Source: Vicia villosa (taxonomy: Eukaryota > Streptophyta > Magnoliopsida > Fabales > Fabaceae). From it: a stretch of DNA of 64,000 bases. How positions within the stretch are numbered: the first letter of the stretch is position 1; each line of letters begins with the position of its first letter. A program made the translations under genes and the position numbers. This document shows positions 44,886 through 55,439 of the stretch, in pieces. The DNA lies in contig NC_081186.1 in NCBI RefSeq assembly GCF_029867415.1, forward strand, positions 26,787,915 to 26,851,914, given 5' to 3'. A model generated the notes under the pieces. It saw nothing but the letters and a program-made list of their open reading frames with translations. It did not search any database and had not been told where the DNA came from.

Positions 44886-46331
44886 CTAAAGATGCAGCAA
44901 CTTGATCTTCTGATCCATTGCTTCTGAGACTGCCAGCTTTTGCAGCTTTGCTTCTTGGTTCTTCAACTTCTGATATATCAATATCAAAATCTGCAAAATT
45001 CTCAAACTGCTTTGGTTTTTCAAGACCAAGCTTATCATCAAACCTGATATATTGATTGATTCTTCTACAATCAATGTTTCGGTATTGTATACTCTGTAGC
45101 CTTTAGAGCGTTCAGAATATCCAAGAAGGAAACACTTTTGTGCTTTAGAATCAAACTTACCAAGATGATCTTTAGTATTCAGAATAAAACATACACATCC
45201 AAAAGGATGGAAATATGAAATGTTGGGCTTTCTGTTCTTCCACAATTCATAAGGAGTCTTATTTAGAATAGGTCTGATAGAGATTCTATTATGAATATAG
45301 CATGCAGTGTTAATTGCTTCTGCCCAGAAATGCTTAGCCATATTGGTTTCATTGATCATGGTTCTGGCCATTTCTTGTAGAGTCCTATTCTTTCGCTCTA
45401 CAACTCCATTTTGCTGTGGAGTTCTAGGGCAAGAGAAATCATGGGCAATACCATTTTCTTTGAAGAACTCCTCAAAGAATCTGTTCTCAAATTCGCCACC
45501 ATGATCACTTCTGACCTTTATGATTTTACACTCTTTCTCAGATTGAATCTGAGTGCAGAATTCAAAGAACACTAAATGAGACTCATCCTTGTGTTTCAAG
45601 AACTTTACCCATGTCCAGCGGCTATAATCATCAACGATGACTAATCCATATTTCTTCCCTCTGACGATTGCTGTTTTGACTGGGCCAAACAGATCAATGT
45701 GCAAGAGTTCTAACGGCCTTGAGGTAGAAACAACATTCTTAGACTTGAATGTAGGTCTGGAGAACTTGCCCTTCTGACATGCTTCACAAAGAGCGTCTGA
45801 TTTGTATTTCAGATTTGGGAGTCCTCTGACCAGATTTAGTTTGTTAATCTGAGAAATCTTTCTCAAACTAGCATGACCTAATCTTCTCTGCCAGACCCAT
45901 TGCTCTTCAGAAACAGACATGAGACAAGTCACCTTCTGCTTCCCAAGATCAGAAAGATCAATCTTATAAATGTTGTTCTTCCTTTTGCCTGTAAATAGGA
46001 TTGAGCCATCCTTCTGACTTACAGCCTTGCAAGACTTTTGATTGAAGATTATATCATAACCATTGTCACTTAATTGACTTATGGACAATAAGTTATGCGT
46101 TAATCCTTCTACAAGAAGTACATTAGTTATGGAAGGAGAGTTACCAAGACTTATGGTTCCTGAGCCAATGATTTTGCCATTCTGATCTCCTCCAAACTTG
46201 ACTTCTCCACCTGGTTTAAGCACCAGGTCTTGGAATGTAGACCTTCTTCCCGTCATGTGTCGCGAGCATCCAGAGTCCAGGTACCATGACATTTTGCTTC
46301 CTGTCCTCTTTGCCGCCAAGGATATCTGCAA
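44886..46331 (-). CDS. E2 protease-integrase (truncated pol)
   Basis: A 481-codon frame. The protease active site is LDSG at about residue 19. The pre-integrase zinc region (RRLGHASL to CEACQKGKF) spans about residues 149-190. The integrase core has Asp213 (LHIDLFG), Asp276 (VRSDHGGEF) and Glu312 (GVVERKNR), the DX35E spacing of retroviral-type integrases. After LIVEESINI a 2-bp insertion near 45050 (atat) shifts the frame relative to E1, and the ORF ends in unrelated residues. RT and RNase H, which should follow in copia pol, are absent. The frame is displaced by one base from gag and overlaps it by 116 bp. Confidence 0.85.
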   Translation of the reverse strand: MQISLAAKRTGSKMSWYLDSGCSRHMTGRRSTFQDLVLKPGGEVKFGGDQNGKIIGSGTISLGNSPSITNVLLVEGLTHNLLSISQLSDNGYDIIFNQKSCKAVSQKDGSILFTGKRKNNIYKIDLSDLGKQKVTCLMSVSEEQWVWQRRLGHASLRKISQINKLNLVRGLPNLKYKSDALCEACQKGKFSRPTFKSKNVVSTSRPLELLHIDLFGPVKTAIVRGKKYGLVIVDDYSRWTWVKFLKHKDESHLVFFEFCTQIQSEKECKIIKVRSDHGGEFENRFFEEFFKENGIAHDFSCPRTPQQNGVVERKNRTLQEMARTMINETNMAKHFWAEAINTACYIHNRISIRPILNKTPYELWKNRKPNISYFHPFGCVCFILNTKDHLGKFDSKAQKCFLLGYSERSKGYRVYNTETLIVEESINISGLMISLVLKNQSSLRILQILILIYQKLKNQEAKLQKLAVSEAMDQKIKLLHL

Positions 46332-48141
46332 TAGGAATAATCTTTTCCTTAGGTACCCACATTTTCTTGGGTCCTTTCTTGTTAGTTCTCCTCAAGTTCT
46401 GATTGAACTTGGGTTTAGCAAAATATTTAACAGGAGGAACAATATGATACTTCTTATTCTGAGTTCCATGATATTTCTTAGGTTGTGTCACATGCTTCTT
46501 GGTGTGTGTTATGTGAAAACTTTGTGCATGTGATGTGTGCTTAATATCATGGGAGTGGCCAAATTTAAATTGGTTATACAGAGGCTTGTATGATATTTTC
46601 ATATCATCCACAGATTCAAGCTTGTATGGGATTTCACCCTCATAACCAATGCCAACTCTCTTGTTTCCAGACACAGCATATATCATAGAAGCTAGCTGAC
46701 TTCTGCCAATACTTCTAGATAAGAACTTCCTGAAACTTAAATCATATTCTTTCAAAATATGATTAAGACTGGGAGTGGATTTTTCTGAATTAGAAGGAGA
46801 TCCAACATTATTGGATAATTTTAAAACTTTTTCTTTTAATTCGGAATTTTCCAACTCAAGCTTCTTAGTTTCAAATTCAAATTGCTTTTTCAGCTTTTTG
46901 TATTTGATACTAAGATGAGCTTTTAATTCAAGAAGCTCTGTTAGACTGGAAACTAACTCTTCTCTAGATAGTTCAGAAAATACCTCTTCAGAATCTGATT
47001 CCGATGTAGATTCTGATCCATCATCTTCTGTCGCCATCAGCGCAAAGTTTGCCTGCTCTCCTTCAGAGTCTGATCCTGATTCTGATTCAGAATCATCCCA
47101 TGTTGCCATAAGACCTTTCTTCTTATGAAACTTCTTCTTGGGATTCTCCTTCTGAAGTTTTGGACACTCATTCTTGTAATGTCTAGGCTCATTGCACTCA
47201 TAGCAGACAACCTTCTTCTTGTCAGATCTTCTGTCACCAGAAGATTCTCCACGTTCAAATCTCTTTGAACTTCTGAAGCCTCTGAACTTCCTTTGCTTGC
47301 TCTTCCAGAGTTGGTTTACCCTTCTGGAGATCATGGACAGTTCATCTTCTTCTTCAGATTCTGATTCTTCAGGATCTTCTTCTCTAGCCTGAAAAGCGTT
47401 AGTGCATTTTTTAATATTAGATTTTAATGCAATAGACTTACCTTTCTTCTGAGGTTCATTAGCGTCAAGTTCAATCTCATGACTCCTCAGGGCACTGATC
47501 AGTTCTTCCAAAGAAACTTCATTCAGATTCTTCGCAATCTTGAATGCAGTCACCATCGGGCCCCATCTTCTGGGCAAACTTCTGATGATCTTCTTTACAT
47601 GATCAGCCTTGGTGTAGCCTTTGTCGAGAACTCTCAATCCAGCAGTCAGAGTTTGAAATCTTGAAAACATCTTTTCAATGTCTTCATCATCCTCCATCTT
47701 GAAGGCTTCATACTTCTGGATTAGTGCAAGAGCTTTGGTCTCCTTGACTTGAGCATTTCCTTCATGAGTCATCTTCAAGGACTCATATATGTCATGGGCC
47801 GTTTCCCTGTTAGATATCTTCTCATACTCAGCATGAGAGATAGCATTCAGCAAAACAGTCCTGCATTTGTGATGATTCTTGAAATCTTTCTTTTGATCAT
47901 CATTCATTTCGCTTCTCGTGAGCCTTACACCAGTAGCTTTAACAGGATGTTTGTAACCATCCAGCAGAAGATCCCATAGATCAGCATTTAGACCAAGAAA
48001 GTAACTTTCCAGTTTATCTTTCCAGTATTCAAAGTTTTCACCATCAAATACTGGTGGTCTAGTATAACCATTGTTACCATTGTATTGCTCAGCAGAGCCA
48101 GATGTAGATGCAGCTGGATTTGTTGGAATTTCACCAGCCAT
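46216..48141 (-). CDS. E2 gag, complete 641-codon frame
   Basis: This Ty1/copia SIRE-type gag starts MAGEIPTN, 86 bases after the 5' LTR boundary. The UBN2-like gag core spans about residues 30-220. A basic region precedes the zinc knuckle CYECNEPRHYKNEC at residues 313-326; its spacing is CX2CX4HX4C, but the usual Gly before His is Arg (E1 keeps Gly). A Ser/Asp/Glu-rich stretch, a coiled coil and a His/Lys-rich C-terminus follow. The last 116 bp overlap the start of pol in another frame. Gag would form the virus-like particle. Confidence 0.88.
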   Translation of the reverse strand: MAGEIPTNPAASTSGSAEQYNGNNGYTRPPVFDGENFEYWKDKLESYFLGLNADLWDLLLDGYKHPVKATGVRLTRSEMNDDQKKDFKNHHKCRTVLLNAISHAEYEKISNRETAHDIYESLKMTHEGNAQVKETKALALIQKYEAFKMEDDEDIEKMFSRFQTLTAGLRVLDKGYTKADHVKKIIRSLPRRWGPMVTAFKIAKNLNEVSLEELISALRSHEIELDANEPQKKGKSIALKSNIKKCTNAFQAREEDPEESESEEEDELSMISRRVNQLWKSKQRKFRGFRSSKRFERGESSGDRRSDKKKVVCYECNEPRHYKNECPKLQKENPKKKFHKKKGLMATWDDSESESGSDSEGEQANFALMATEDDGSESTSESDSEEVFSELSREELVSSLTELLELKAHLSIKYKKLKKQFEFETKKLELENSELKEKVLKLSNNVGSPSNSEKSTPSLNHILKEYDLSFRKFLSRSIGRSQLASMIYAVSGNKRVGIGYEGEIPYKLESVDDMKISYKPLYNQFKFGHSHDIKHTSHAQSFHITHTKKHVTQPKKYHGTQNKKYHIVPPVKYFAKPKFNQNLRRTNKKGPKKMWVPKEKIIPIADILGGKEDRKQNVMVPGLWMLATHDGKKVYIPRPGA

Positions 48142-48213
48142 CTTTTACTGAAGCGTTTTTCTCTTCCTGAATCTTTTCTAAACACGGTTAAGTGCTTGCA
48201 CCTTAGAACCGAC

Positions 48214-48225
48214 GCTCTGATGCCA
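48214..48225 (-). other. E2 PBS
   Basis: The minus strand reads tggcatcagagc, two bases after the LTR end. It matches the initiator tRNA-Met PBS tggtatcagagc with one difference. Confidence 0.85.
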
Positions 48226-48227
48226 AT

Positions 48228-49439
48228 TGAAGGATAGAAAAACACTTAGAAAGGGGGGGTTTGAATAAGTGTAGTCTAAAAACTTGAACGATAAAAACAA
48301 TATGCACAATTATTTTTATCCTGGTTCGTTGTTAACTAAACTACTCCAGTCCACCCCCACGGAGTGATTTACCTCACCTGAGGATTTAATCCACTAATCG
48401 CAACAGATTACAATGGTTTTCCACTTAGTCCGCGACTAAGTCTTCCAGAGTATCCTGATCACAACCTGATCACTCCAGGAACAAATGCTTAGACACAAGC
48501 TAAGACTTTCTTAGAGTATCCTGACCACCACGTGATCACTCTAATTACAACTTCTTAGACACAAGCTAAGACTTCCTAGAGTATCCTGATCAACACTTGA
48601 TCACTCTAGTTACTTACAAATTAATGTAATCAAATAAGAGTTTTACAAATGCTTCTTAAAAAGCTATAATCACAACAGTGATATTTCTCTTAACGTTTAA
48701 GCTTAATCTCACTAATATATTACAACAGCAATGTAGTGAGCTTTGATGAAGATGAAGTTTCTGAGCTTTGAATTTAAACAGCGTTTCAGCAAGTTTTTCA
48801 GAATTGGTTCTTTCAAAATCGTCAACCTTGCTTCTCATCAGAACTTCATATTTATAGGCGTTTGAGAAGATGACCGTTGGGCGCATTTAATGCTTTGCGT
48901 ATTCCGTACAGCATTGCATTTAATGTTTCACGCTTTTGTCAACTACCTCGAGCCTTGTTCACGCTGTGTCTACTGACGTTGCCTTTAATAGCTTCCAACG
49001 TTCCTTTTGTCAGTCAGCGTAGCCTGCCACTTGTACTTTCTTCTGATCTGATGTTTGAATATAATATTTGAATATCATCAGAGTCAAACAGCTTGGTGCA
49101 AAGCATCTTCTTGTCTTCTGACCTTGAAGTGCTTCTGAGCGTGATACCATCAGAACTTCAGTGCTTCTGCTTCTGATCTCAAGTTCTTCTGATGCTTCCA
49201 TAGACCCATGTTCTGATTCTGCCTTGACCATCTTCTGATGTCTTGCCAGACCATGTTCTGATGTTGCATGCTGAACCTTCTGAGACAAAGCTTCTGAGCG
49301 CTGATTTATGCATACTCTTTATATATTTCCTGAAAGGGAAATTGCAACGTATTAGAGTACCACATTATCTCACACAAAATTCATATCCTTGTTATCATCA
49401 AAACTGAGAATATTTATCAGAACAAATCTTGTTCTAACA
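48228..49439 (-). repeat. E2 5' LTR, 1212 bp
   Basis: It starts TGTTAGAACAAG at 49439 and ends TCCTTCA at 48228 on the minus strand. TATA box at 48848-48858. Confidence 0.92.
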
Positions 49440-51580
49440 CTTAGAATTCCACGAGGCCGTGGAGCAGCTTCTACATAGGCTTCCTGAAGTTCCATAAAGA
49501 GAGCATCTGATTTTCTGCGTAAGATTCTCCAGAACTTCCGCATAGCGACGTCATTCAAGCCAGAACTTTCAACAATTCTGAGGGTGTCAAAGATACTTCT
49601 GAGATTCCTCTTTACTTTTTCAAAAATTTCACCAATAGGGTAGACAAGGCGGGATTTTATTTTGGTTTTTGAAAAGGCAGGGTTTGGGATGAGATAAGGT
49701 TGAGGTTCTCTATCCAATCTATAAGAAGATTCTGCTTCAGTATCAGAATCTAACACTACCACTTCAGTTTCAGGACGAGGCTTGGGAGTGTAGTTGCAAT
49801 CACAGAGCAGCTGTTCATGTGATGCAGAGGTTGGAAGATCAGAACCACTATGGTTGTTTTGAGGGGTAGAAGGAATGGGTTCAAAGTTGGCATGGGGAGG
49901 AGGTTGAGAGATGGAGATATTTGTGTGAGGTGGAAAGAGAGTTTGAAGGGGTGGTATATCCAGAACAGGATTGATGGTGGGTGGAGAAGAAGGAATAGTT
50001 ACAGGAGAAGATGGAGGTGTAAGAACATGGACAGTTATAGGTGATTCTGATGTGGCTTTTTCTGGTTCAGGGATAGGGGCAACCGCTATTGGTGCAACTT
50101 CTGAAATACCAGCAGGAGTAGAATCAGGTTCAGAAATACATATACCTTTGGATGCTTTCTGAAGAGCTTTGACCACAGCCTCAGTCTTCTTCTGCTTCTT
50201 ACTCTTCGGCTCTTCAACAATCTTTGTTTTGCCGCTAGAGATCTCTTTCCTTCTGACGCTCGCCAGAACTTCCTGTTGATTCACAACCTCTTGAACAACA
50301 TTTTCTTCATCGGATTCTTGAAGAATCATCTTCCTTTTTCTGGTTTTCTTCTTCTCAACAACTTCAACAATCTCAGCATTGTTATTTGACTTCTTCTTTT
50401 TCTCAGCTTCCTTCTTTTTCTTCTCAAAATCAACAGAAACAGCCTTAACAACCTTTGCAATGACTTCTTCTGGAACCACTTCTTTCTCAGTGGTAGCAGC
50501 AACTTTCTGAACAACCTTCACTCGATTAACAGAAGGATGATCAAACTTTCTTTTGGTCCTTTCTTCCTTCTTGTGATTTACTTTAATTGGAGCACCTTTC
50601 TCTTGATCTTTAAGACTTTTATCCTCTTTTTGTGACTTCAGATACCTAGTTCTGACTTCTGGTACCTCACTATTGAAGAAGGTTTCAAATTCAGCTAGAA
50701 CTGGTTCTCTTCTGATTCTTGTTCCAGCAAGAGGTTGGGGAGTCTTAATGATAGCCTTAATCACTTTCATCTTCTTTAAAGTGAAAGCATTCAGACAGGC
50801 CCCAGATGTGACAGCAAGGTCTTTGATAATACCTTCAGTTTCCAGGTTCTCAACAATCTTGGAATGAACCAGAAGATTTGTGATAATTCTACCAAACGGA
50901 ATGATGGTACAACTTTTTTCTCTGAAGGCATTTCTGGACTCCTTCAAAGCCTTCCACATATGGTTGAAGATAATGTAGATAGCATCAACCTTCTTCTTAG
51001 TGGCAATGCAATACAGAATGTATTTTTGCTCATTGTTGACGAAGTCAGAAGCATGTGTCCCTTTCCTGTGATAAAAACACCCAAGAAGAATCTTGGTCCA
51101 GATTTTGTAGAGATCTCTCATGTCCTTGACATTCTTTGTTTCATTTACGTCTGTGTAGAGAGTGGATAAAACATCTTCCCAATTTGCCCTTTGATCGATT
51201 TCAAAAGCTCCTTCAGGGTTTTTCAGATCAAACATCACCCTTAAGATGTTCTCAGTTACTACCACAAACTTTCCATGGACGAAAGACAATATGGATTTAG
51301 GAGCGACAACTGTATGTACCCAGAATTCCTTGACAAGATCTGGGTAGACTGGTCCACAGAACTCAGCGAACAACGAAGTCCATCCTTGAAAAATTATATC
51401 TTCTTTGAGATGAAATTGGTGTTCTTCAATGTTATCAAAATCAACCATGAGTTCACATAGAACTTCTAATTTATCCTTAGGAATGGAGCATGCAACGACT
51501 GGAGTGAGTTCCTGATTTTCTTCATCTTGAATATGGAGAGGAGTAGATGAACCAACATTTTGAGATGAAGAAGCAGCCAT
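49440..51580 (-). CDS. E1 ORF-X, N-terminal part, interrupted by E2
   Basis: The preferred start is MAASSSQNV at 51580; a longer frame from 51610 lacks support from E2. Residues about 25-330 match E2 ORF-X at LEVLCE, GPVYPDLVKEFWVH, YILYCIATKKK and IIPFGRIITNLL, but with much divergence. A long Lys/Glu-rich stretch with nuclear-signal-like clusters (KKKTRKRK, KSKKQKK) follows, then a Pro/Ser-rich part. The frame reaches the E2 LTR at 49440 and continues at 39506. The joined length is exactly 931 codons with the stop. The accessory ORF replaces RT-RNase H, as in E2. Function unknown. Confidence 0.75.
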
Positions 51581-51979
51581 TGAAACAAAATGAACAACTA
51601 GGAAGAACAAATTCTGGGTTTTCGGTTAGGGTTTTAGAAGCGACTAAGAAGTTTTCAAAAGAGAGTATGCAAGAAGAAAGAGAGACAAGGAGCGAAAAAG
51701 ATATATGAGATGATTTGAAAAGAATATATAGAGACGGATTAAAAAAATGCAATAAGCTTAGAAAATAAACAGTTACAGAATCAAGAGAAATCAATTTACA
51801 TTAAATGATAAGTGACGTTAGGTGAGAGAACGTGGTAAATGAAATGATTTAACACAGTTACCTAGGTTGGCGTCTTTTCAACTGCACGCTTTGTACTAAC
51901 CGTACATACACGTGTTCACCATCAGATAATAGATGACAGCTGTATTTTTCTGAATAGACTTTACGCCTACTGATTCTGA
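51581..51979 (-). promoter_or_regulatory. putative internal promoter and 5' UTR of E1 ORF-X
   Basis: On the minus strand a TATA-like tctctatatattc lies at 51722-51733. A CT-rich segment (ctctctttcttcttgc near 51668-51685) and a telo-box-like aaaaccctaa at 51626-51637 follow, and then the ATG. The part near 51800-51975 is shared with E2, while the part near the ATG differs. Promoter activity is inference. Confidence 0.5.
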
Positions 51980-53566
51980 TCACTGATTCTGATTGTCATT
52001 CTTCAGGAATGATCTTGTTCTGATAGGATCATCTTTCTTCCCAAGGATCACATCTTCTGAATGAGCTGAAGCAAGTCTAGATGATCTTCTGACTGTTGGC
52101 TCTTCAGAAATTCTGAGATTCTCTAAAGATGCAGCAACTTGATCTTCTGATCCATTGCTTCTGAGACTATCAGCTTCTGCAGCTTTGCTTCTTGGTTCTA
52201 CTGCTTCTGATATATCAATATCAAAATCTACAAAATTCTCAAACTGCTTTGGCTTTTCAAGACCAAGCTTATCATCAAACCTGATATTGATTGATTCTTC
52301 TACAATCAATGTTTCAGTATTGTATACTCTGTAGCCTTTAGAGCGTTCAGAATATCCAAGAAGGAAACACTTTTGTGCTTTAGAATCAAACTTACCAAGA
52401 TGATCTTTAGTATTTAGAATAAAACATACACATCCAAAAGGATGGAAATATGAAATGTTGGGCTTTCTGTTCTTCCACAATTCATAGGGAGTCTTATTTA
52501 GAATAGGTCTGATAGAGATTCTATTCTGAATATAACACGCAGTGTTTATTGCTTCTGCCCAGAAATGCTTAGCCATATTGGTTTCATTGATCATGGTTCT
52601 GGCCATTTCTTGTAGAGTCCTATTCTTTCGCTCTACAACTCCATTTTGCTGTGGAGTTCTAGGACAAGAGAAATCATGGGCAATACCATTTTCTTTGAAG
52701 AACTCCTCAAAGAATTTGTTCTCAAATTCGCCACCATGATCACTTCTGACCTTTATGATTTTGCACTCTTTCTCAGATTGGATCTAAGTGCAGAATTCAA
52801 AGAACACTGAATGAGACTCATCCTTGTGTTTTAAGAACTTTACCCATGTCCAGCGGCTATAATCATCAACGATGACTAATCCATATTTCTTCCCTCTGAC
52901 AGATGCTGTTTTGACTGGGCCAAACAGATCAATGTGCAAGAGTTCTAACGGCCTTGAGGTAGACACAACATTCTTAGACTTGAATGCAGGTCTGGAGAAC
53001 TTGCCCTTCTGACATGCTTCACAAAGAGCATCTGATTTGTATTTCAGATTTGGGAGTCCTCTGACCAGATTTAGTTTGTTAATCTGAGAAATCTTTCTCA
53101 AACTAGCATGACCTAATCTTCTCTGCCAGACCCATTGCTCTTCAGAAACAGACATAAGACAAGTCACCTTCTGCTTCTCAAGATCAGAAAGATCAATCTT
53201 ATAAATGTTGTTCTTCCTCTTGCCTGTAAATAGAATTGAGCCATCCTTCTGACTTACAGCCTTGCAAGACTTTTGATTGAAGATTATATCATAACCATTG
53301 TCACTTAATTGACTTATGGACAATAAGTTATGCGTTAATCCTCCTACAAGAAGTACATTAGTTATGGAAGGAGAGTTACCAAGACTTATGGTTCCAGAGC
53401 CAATGATTTTGCCCTTCTGATCTCCTCCAAACTTCACTTCTCCAGCAGATTTAAGCACCAGGTCTTGGAACATAGACCTTCTTCCCGTCATGTGTCGCGA
53501 GCACCCAGAGTCCAGGTACCATGACATTTTGCTTTTTGTCCTCTTTGCCGCCAAGGATATCTGCAA
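51980..53566 (-). pseudogene. E1 protease-integrase, one in-frame stop
   Basis: The frame runs from 53566 with a TAG at 52781-52783 that fits CAG to TAG, and then on to 51980. It has the protease motif LDSG, the HHCC region and the same integrase Asp, Asp and Glu residues as E2. Unlike E2 it keeps the frame past EESINI for about 90 residues, ending IRTRSFLKNDNQNQ and a stop. In SIRE elements similar sequence immediately precedes RT, so the lost segment begins about there. Confidence 0.83.
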
Positions 53567-55353
53567 CAGAAATTATCTTCTCCTTAGGTACCCACAATTT
53601 CTTGGGTCCTTTCTTGTTAGTTCTCCTCAAGTTCTGATTGAACTTGGGTTTAGCAAAATATTTAACAGGAGGAACAACATGATATTCTTTAGGTTTGTCA
53701 GCATGATATTTCTTAGGATGTGTCACATGCTTCTTGGTGTGAACAGTGTTAAACTTCTGTGCATGTGAAGTGAGCCTAATATCATGAGCATGGCCATATT
53801 TGAACTGATCATACAATGGCTTGTATGTGATCTTCAGATCATCAACGGGTTTAAATTTATGTGAGGTATCACCCTCATAGCCAAAACCAAACCTTCTGTT
53901 TCCAGAAACACCGTATATCATAGAAGCAAGATGACTTCTGCCAATACTTCTAGATAAGAACTTTCTGAAGCTCGAGTCATATTCTTTCAGAATATGATTC
54001 ATGCTAGGAATAGATTTTTCTGTTTCAGAAGGAGATCCACTATCTTTGGATAGATTTAAAACTTTTTCCTTCAGTTCAGAATTTTCCAATTCCAGCTTCT
54101 TAGTTTCAAATTCAAACTACTTTTTCAGCTTTTTGTATTTGATACTAAGATGAGCCTTGAGTTCCAGAAGTTCTGTTAAACTGGAAACTAACTCTTCTCT
54201 AGATAGTTTAGAAAATACCTCTTCAGAATCTGATTCTGATGTAGATTCTGATCCATCATCTTCTGTAGCCATCAGCGCGAAGTTGGCCTGCTCTCCTTCA
54301 GAGTCTGATTCTGATTCTGATTCAGAATCATCCCATGTTGCCATAAGACCTTTCTTCTTATGAAACTTCTTCTTGGGATTCTCCTTCTGAAGTTTTGGAC
54401 ACTCGTTCTTGTAATGTCCAGGCTCATTGCACTCATAGCAGACAGCCTTCTTCTTGTCAGATCTTCTGTCACCAGAAGATTCTCCTCGTTCAAATCTCTT
54501 TGAACTTCTGAAGCCTCTGAACTTCCTTTGCTTGCTCTTCCAGAGTTGGTTTACCCTTCTGGAGATCATGGACAGTTCATCTTCTTCTTCAGATTCTGAT
54601 TCTTCAGGATCTTCTTCTCTAGCCTGAAAAGCGTTAGTGCATTTTTTAACATTAGATTTTAATGCAATAGACTTACCTTTCTTCTGAGGCTCGTTTGCAT
54701 CCAGCTCTATTTCATGGCTTCTCAAGGCACTGATAAGCTCTTCCAACGAAACTTCATTCAGATTCTTGGCAATCTTGAATGCAGTCACCATTGGACCCCA
54801 TCTTCTGGGTAAGCTTCTGACGATCTTCTTTACATGATCAGCCTTGGTGTAGCCTTTATCCAGAACTCTCAATCCAGCAGTTAGAGTTTGAAATCTTGAG
54901 AACATCTTCTCAATATCTTCATCATCCTCCATCTTCTCAATATCTTCATCATCCTCCATCTTGAGCATTTCCCTCATGGGTCATTTTCAATGACTCATAT
55001 ATATCATGGGCAGTTTCCCTGTTAGATATCTTCTCATACTCAGCATGAGAGATAGCATTCAGCAAAACAGTCCTACATTTATGATGATTCTTGAAAAGCT
55101 TCTTTTGATCATCATCCATTTCTTGCCTTGTAAGCCTTACGCCACTGGCTTTCACTGGATGTTTGTAACCATCCATCAGAAGATCCCATAATTCACCATC
55201 TAGACCAAGAAAGTAACTTTCCAGTTTATCTTTCCAGTATTCAAAGTTTTCACCATCAAATACTGGTGGTCTAGTATAACCATTGTTACCATTGTATTGC
55301 TCAGCAGAGCCAGATGTAGATGCAGATGTATTTGTTGGAATTTCACCAGCCAT
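53451..55353 (-). pseudogene. E1 gag, rearranged and with a stop
   Basis: The frame starts MAGEIPTN at 55353. After THEGNAQ about 17 codons present in E2 are missing, and a 27-bp segment encoding MEDDEDIEK is doubled (about 54910-54962). This breaks the frame. The next part carries the intact zinc knuckle CYECNEPGHYKNEC and stops at TAG 54118-54120, where E2 has CAA. The last part runs 54089-53451 and overlaps pol by 116 bp as in E2. Confidence 0.85.
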
Positions 55354-55425
55354 CTTTTACTGAAGCGTTTTTCTCTTCCTGAATCTTTTCTAAACACGGT
55401 TAAGTGCTTGCACCTTAGAACCGGC

Positions 55426-55437
55426 GCTCTGATGCCA
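55426..55437 (-). other. E1 PBS
   Basis: The minus strand reads tggcatcagagc, as in E2, two bases after the 5' LTR. Confidence 0.85.
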
Positions 55438-55439
55438 AT

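Larger units (their letters stand above)
39512..49439 (-). mobile_element. E2: SIRE-like Ty1/copia element without RT/RNase H, nested in E1
   Basis: E2 is 9928 bp on the minus strand between LTRs 48228-49439 (5') and 39512-40724 (3'), with TSD cttag. It has the same layout as E1: PBS, gag, protease-integrase, ORF-X, 3' UTR, PPT. Its gag frame is complete. Pol has a 2-bp insertion after integrase, and ORF-X has one stop. The LTRs differ by only a few bases, so it is young. Confidence 0.9.
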
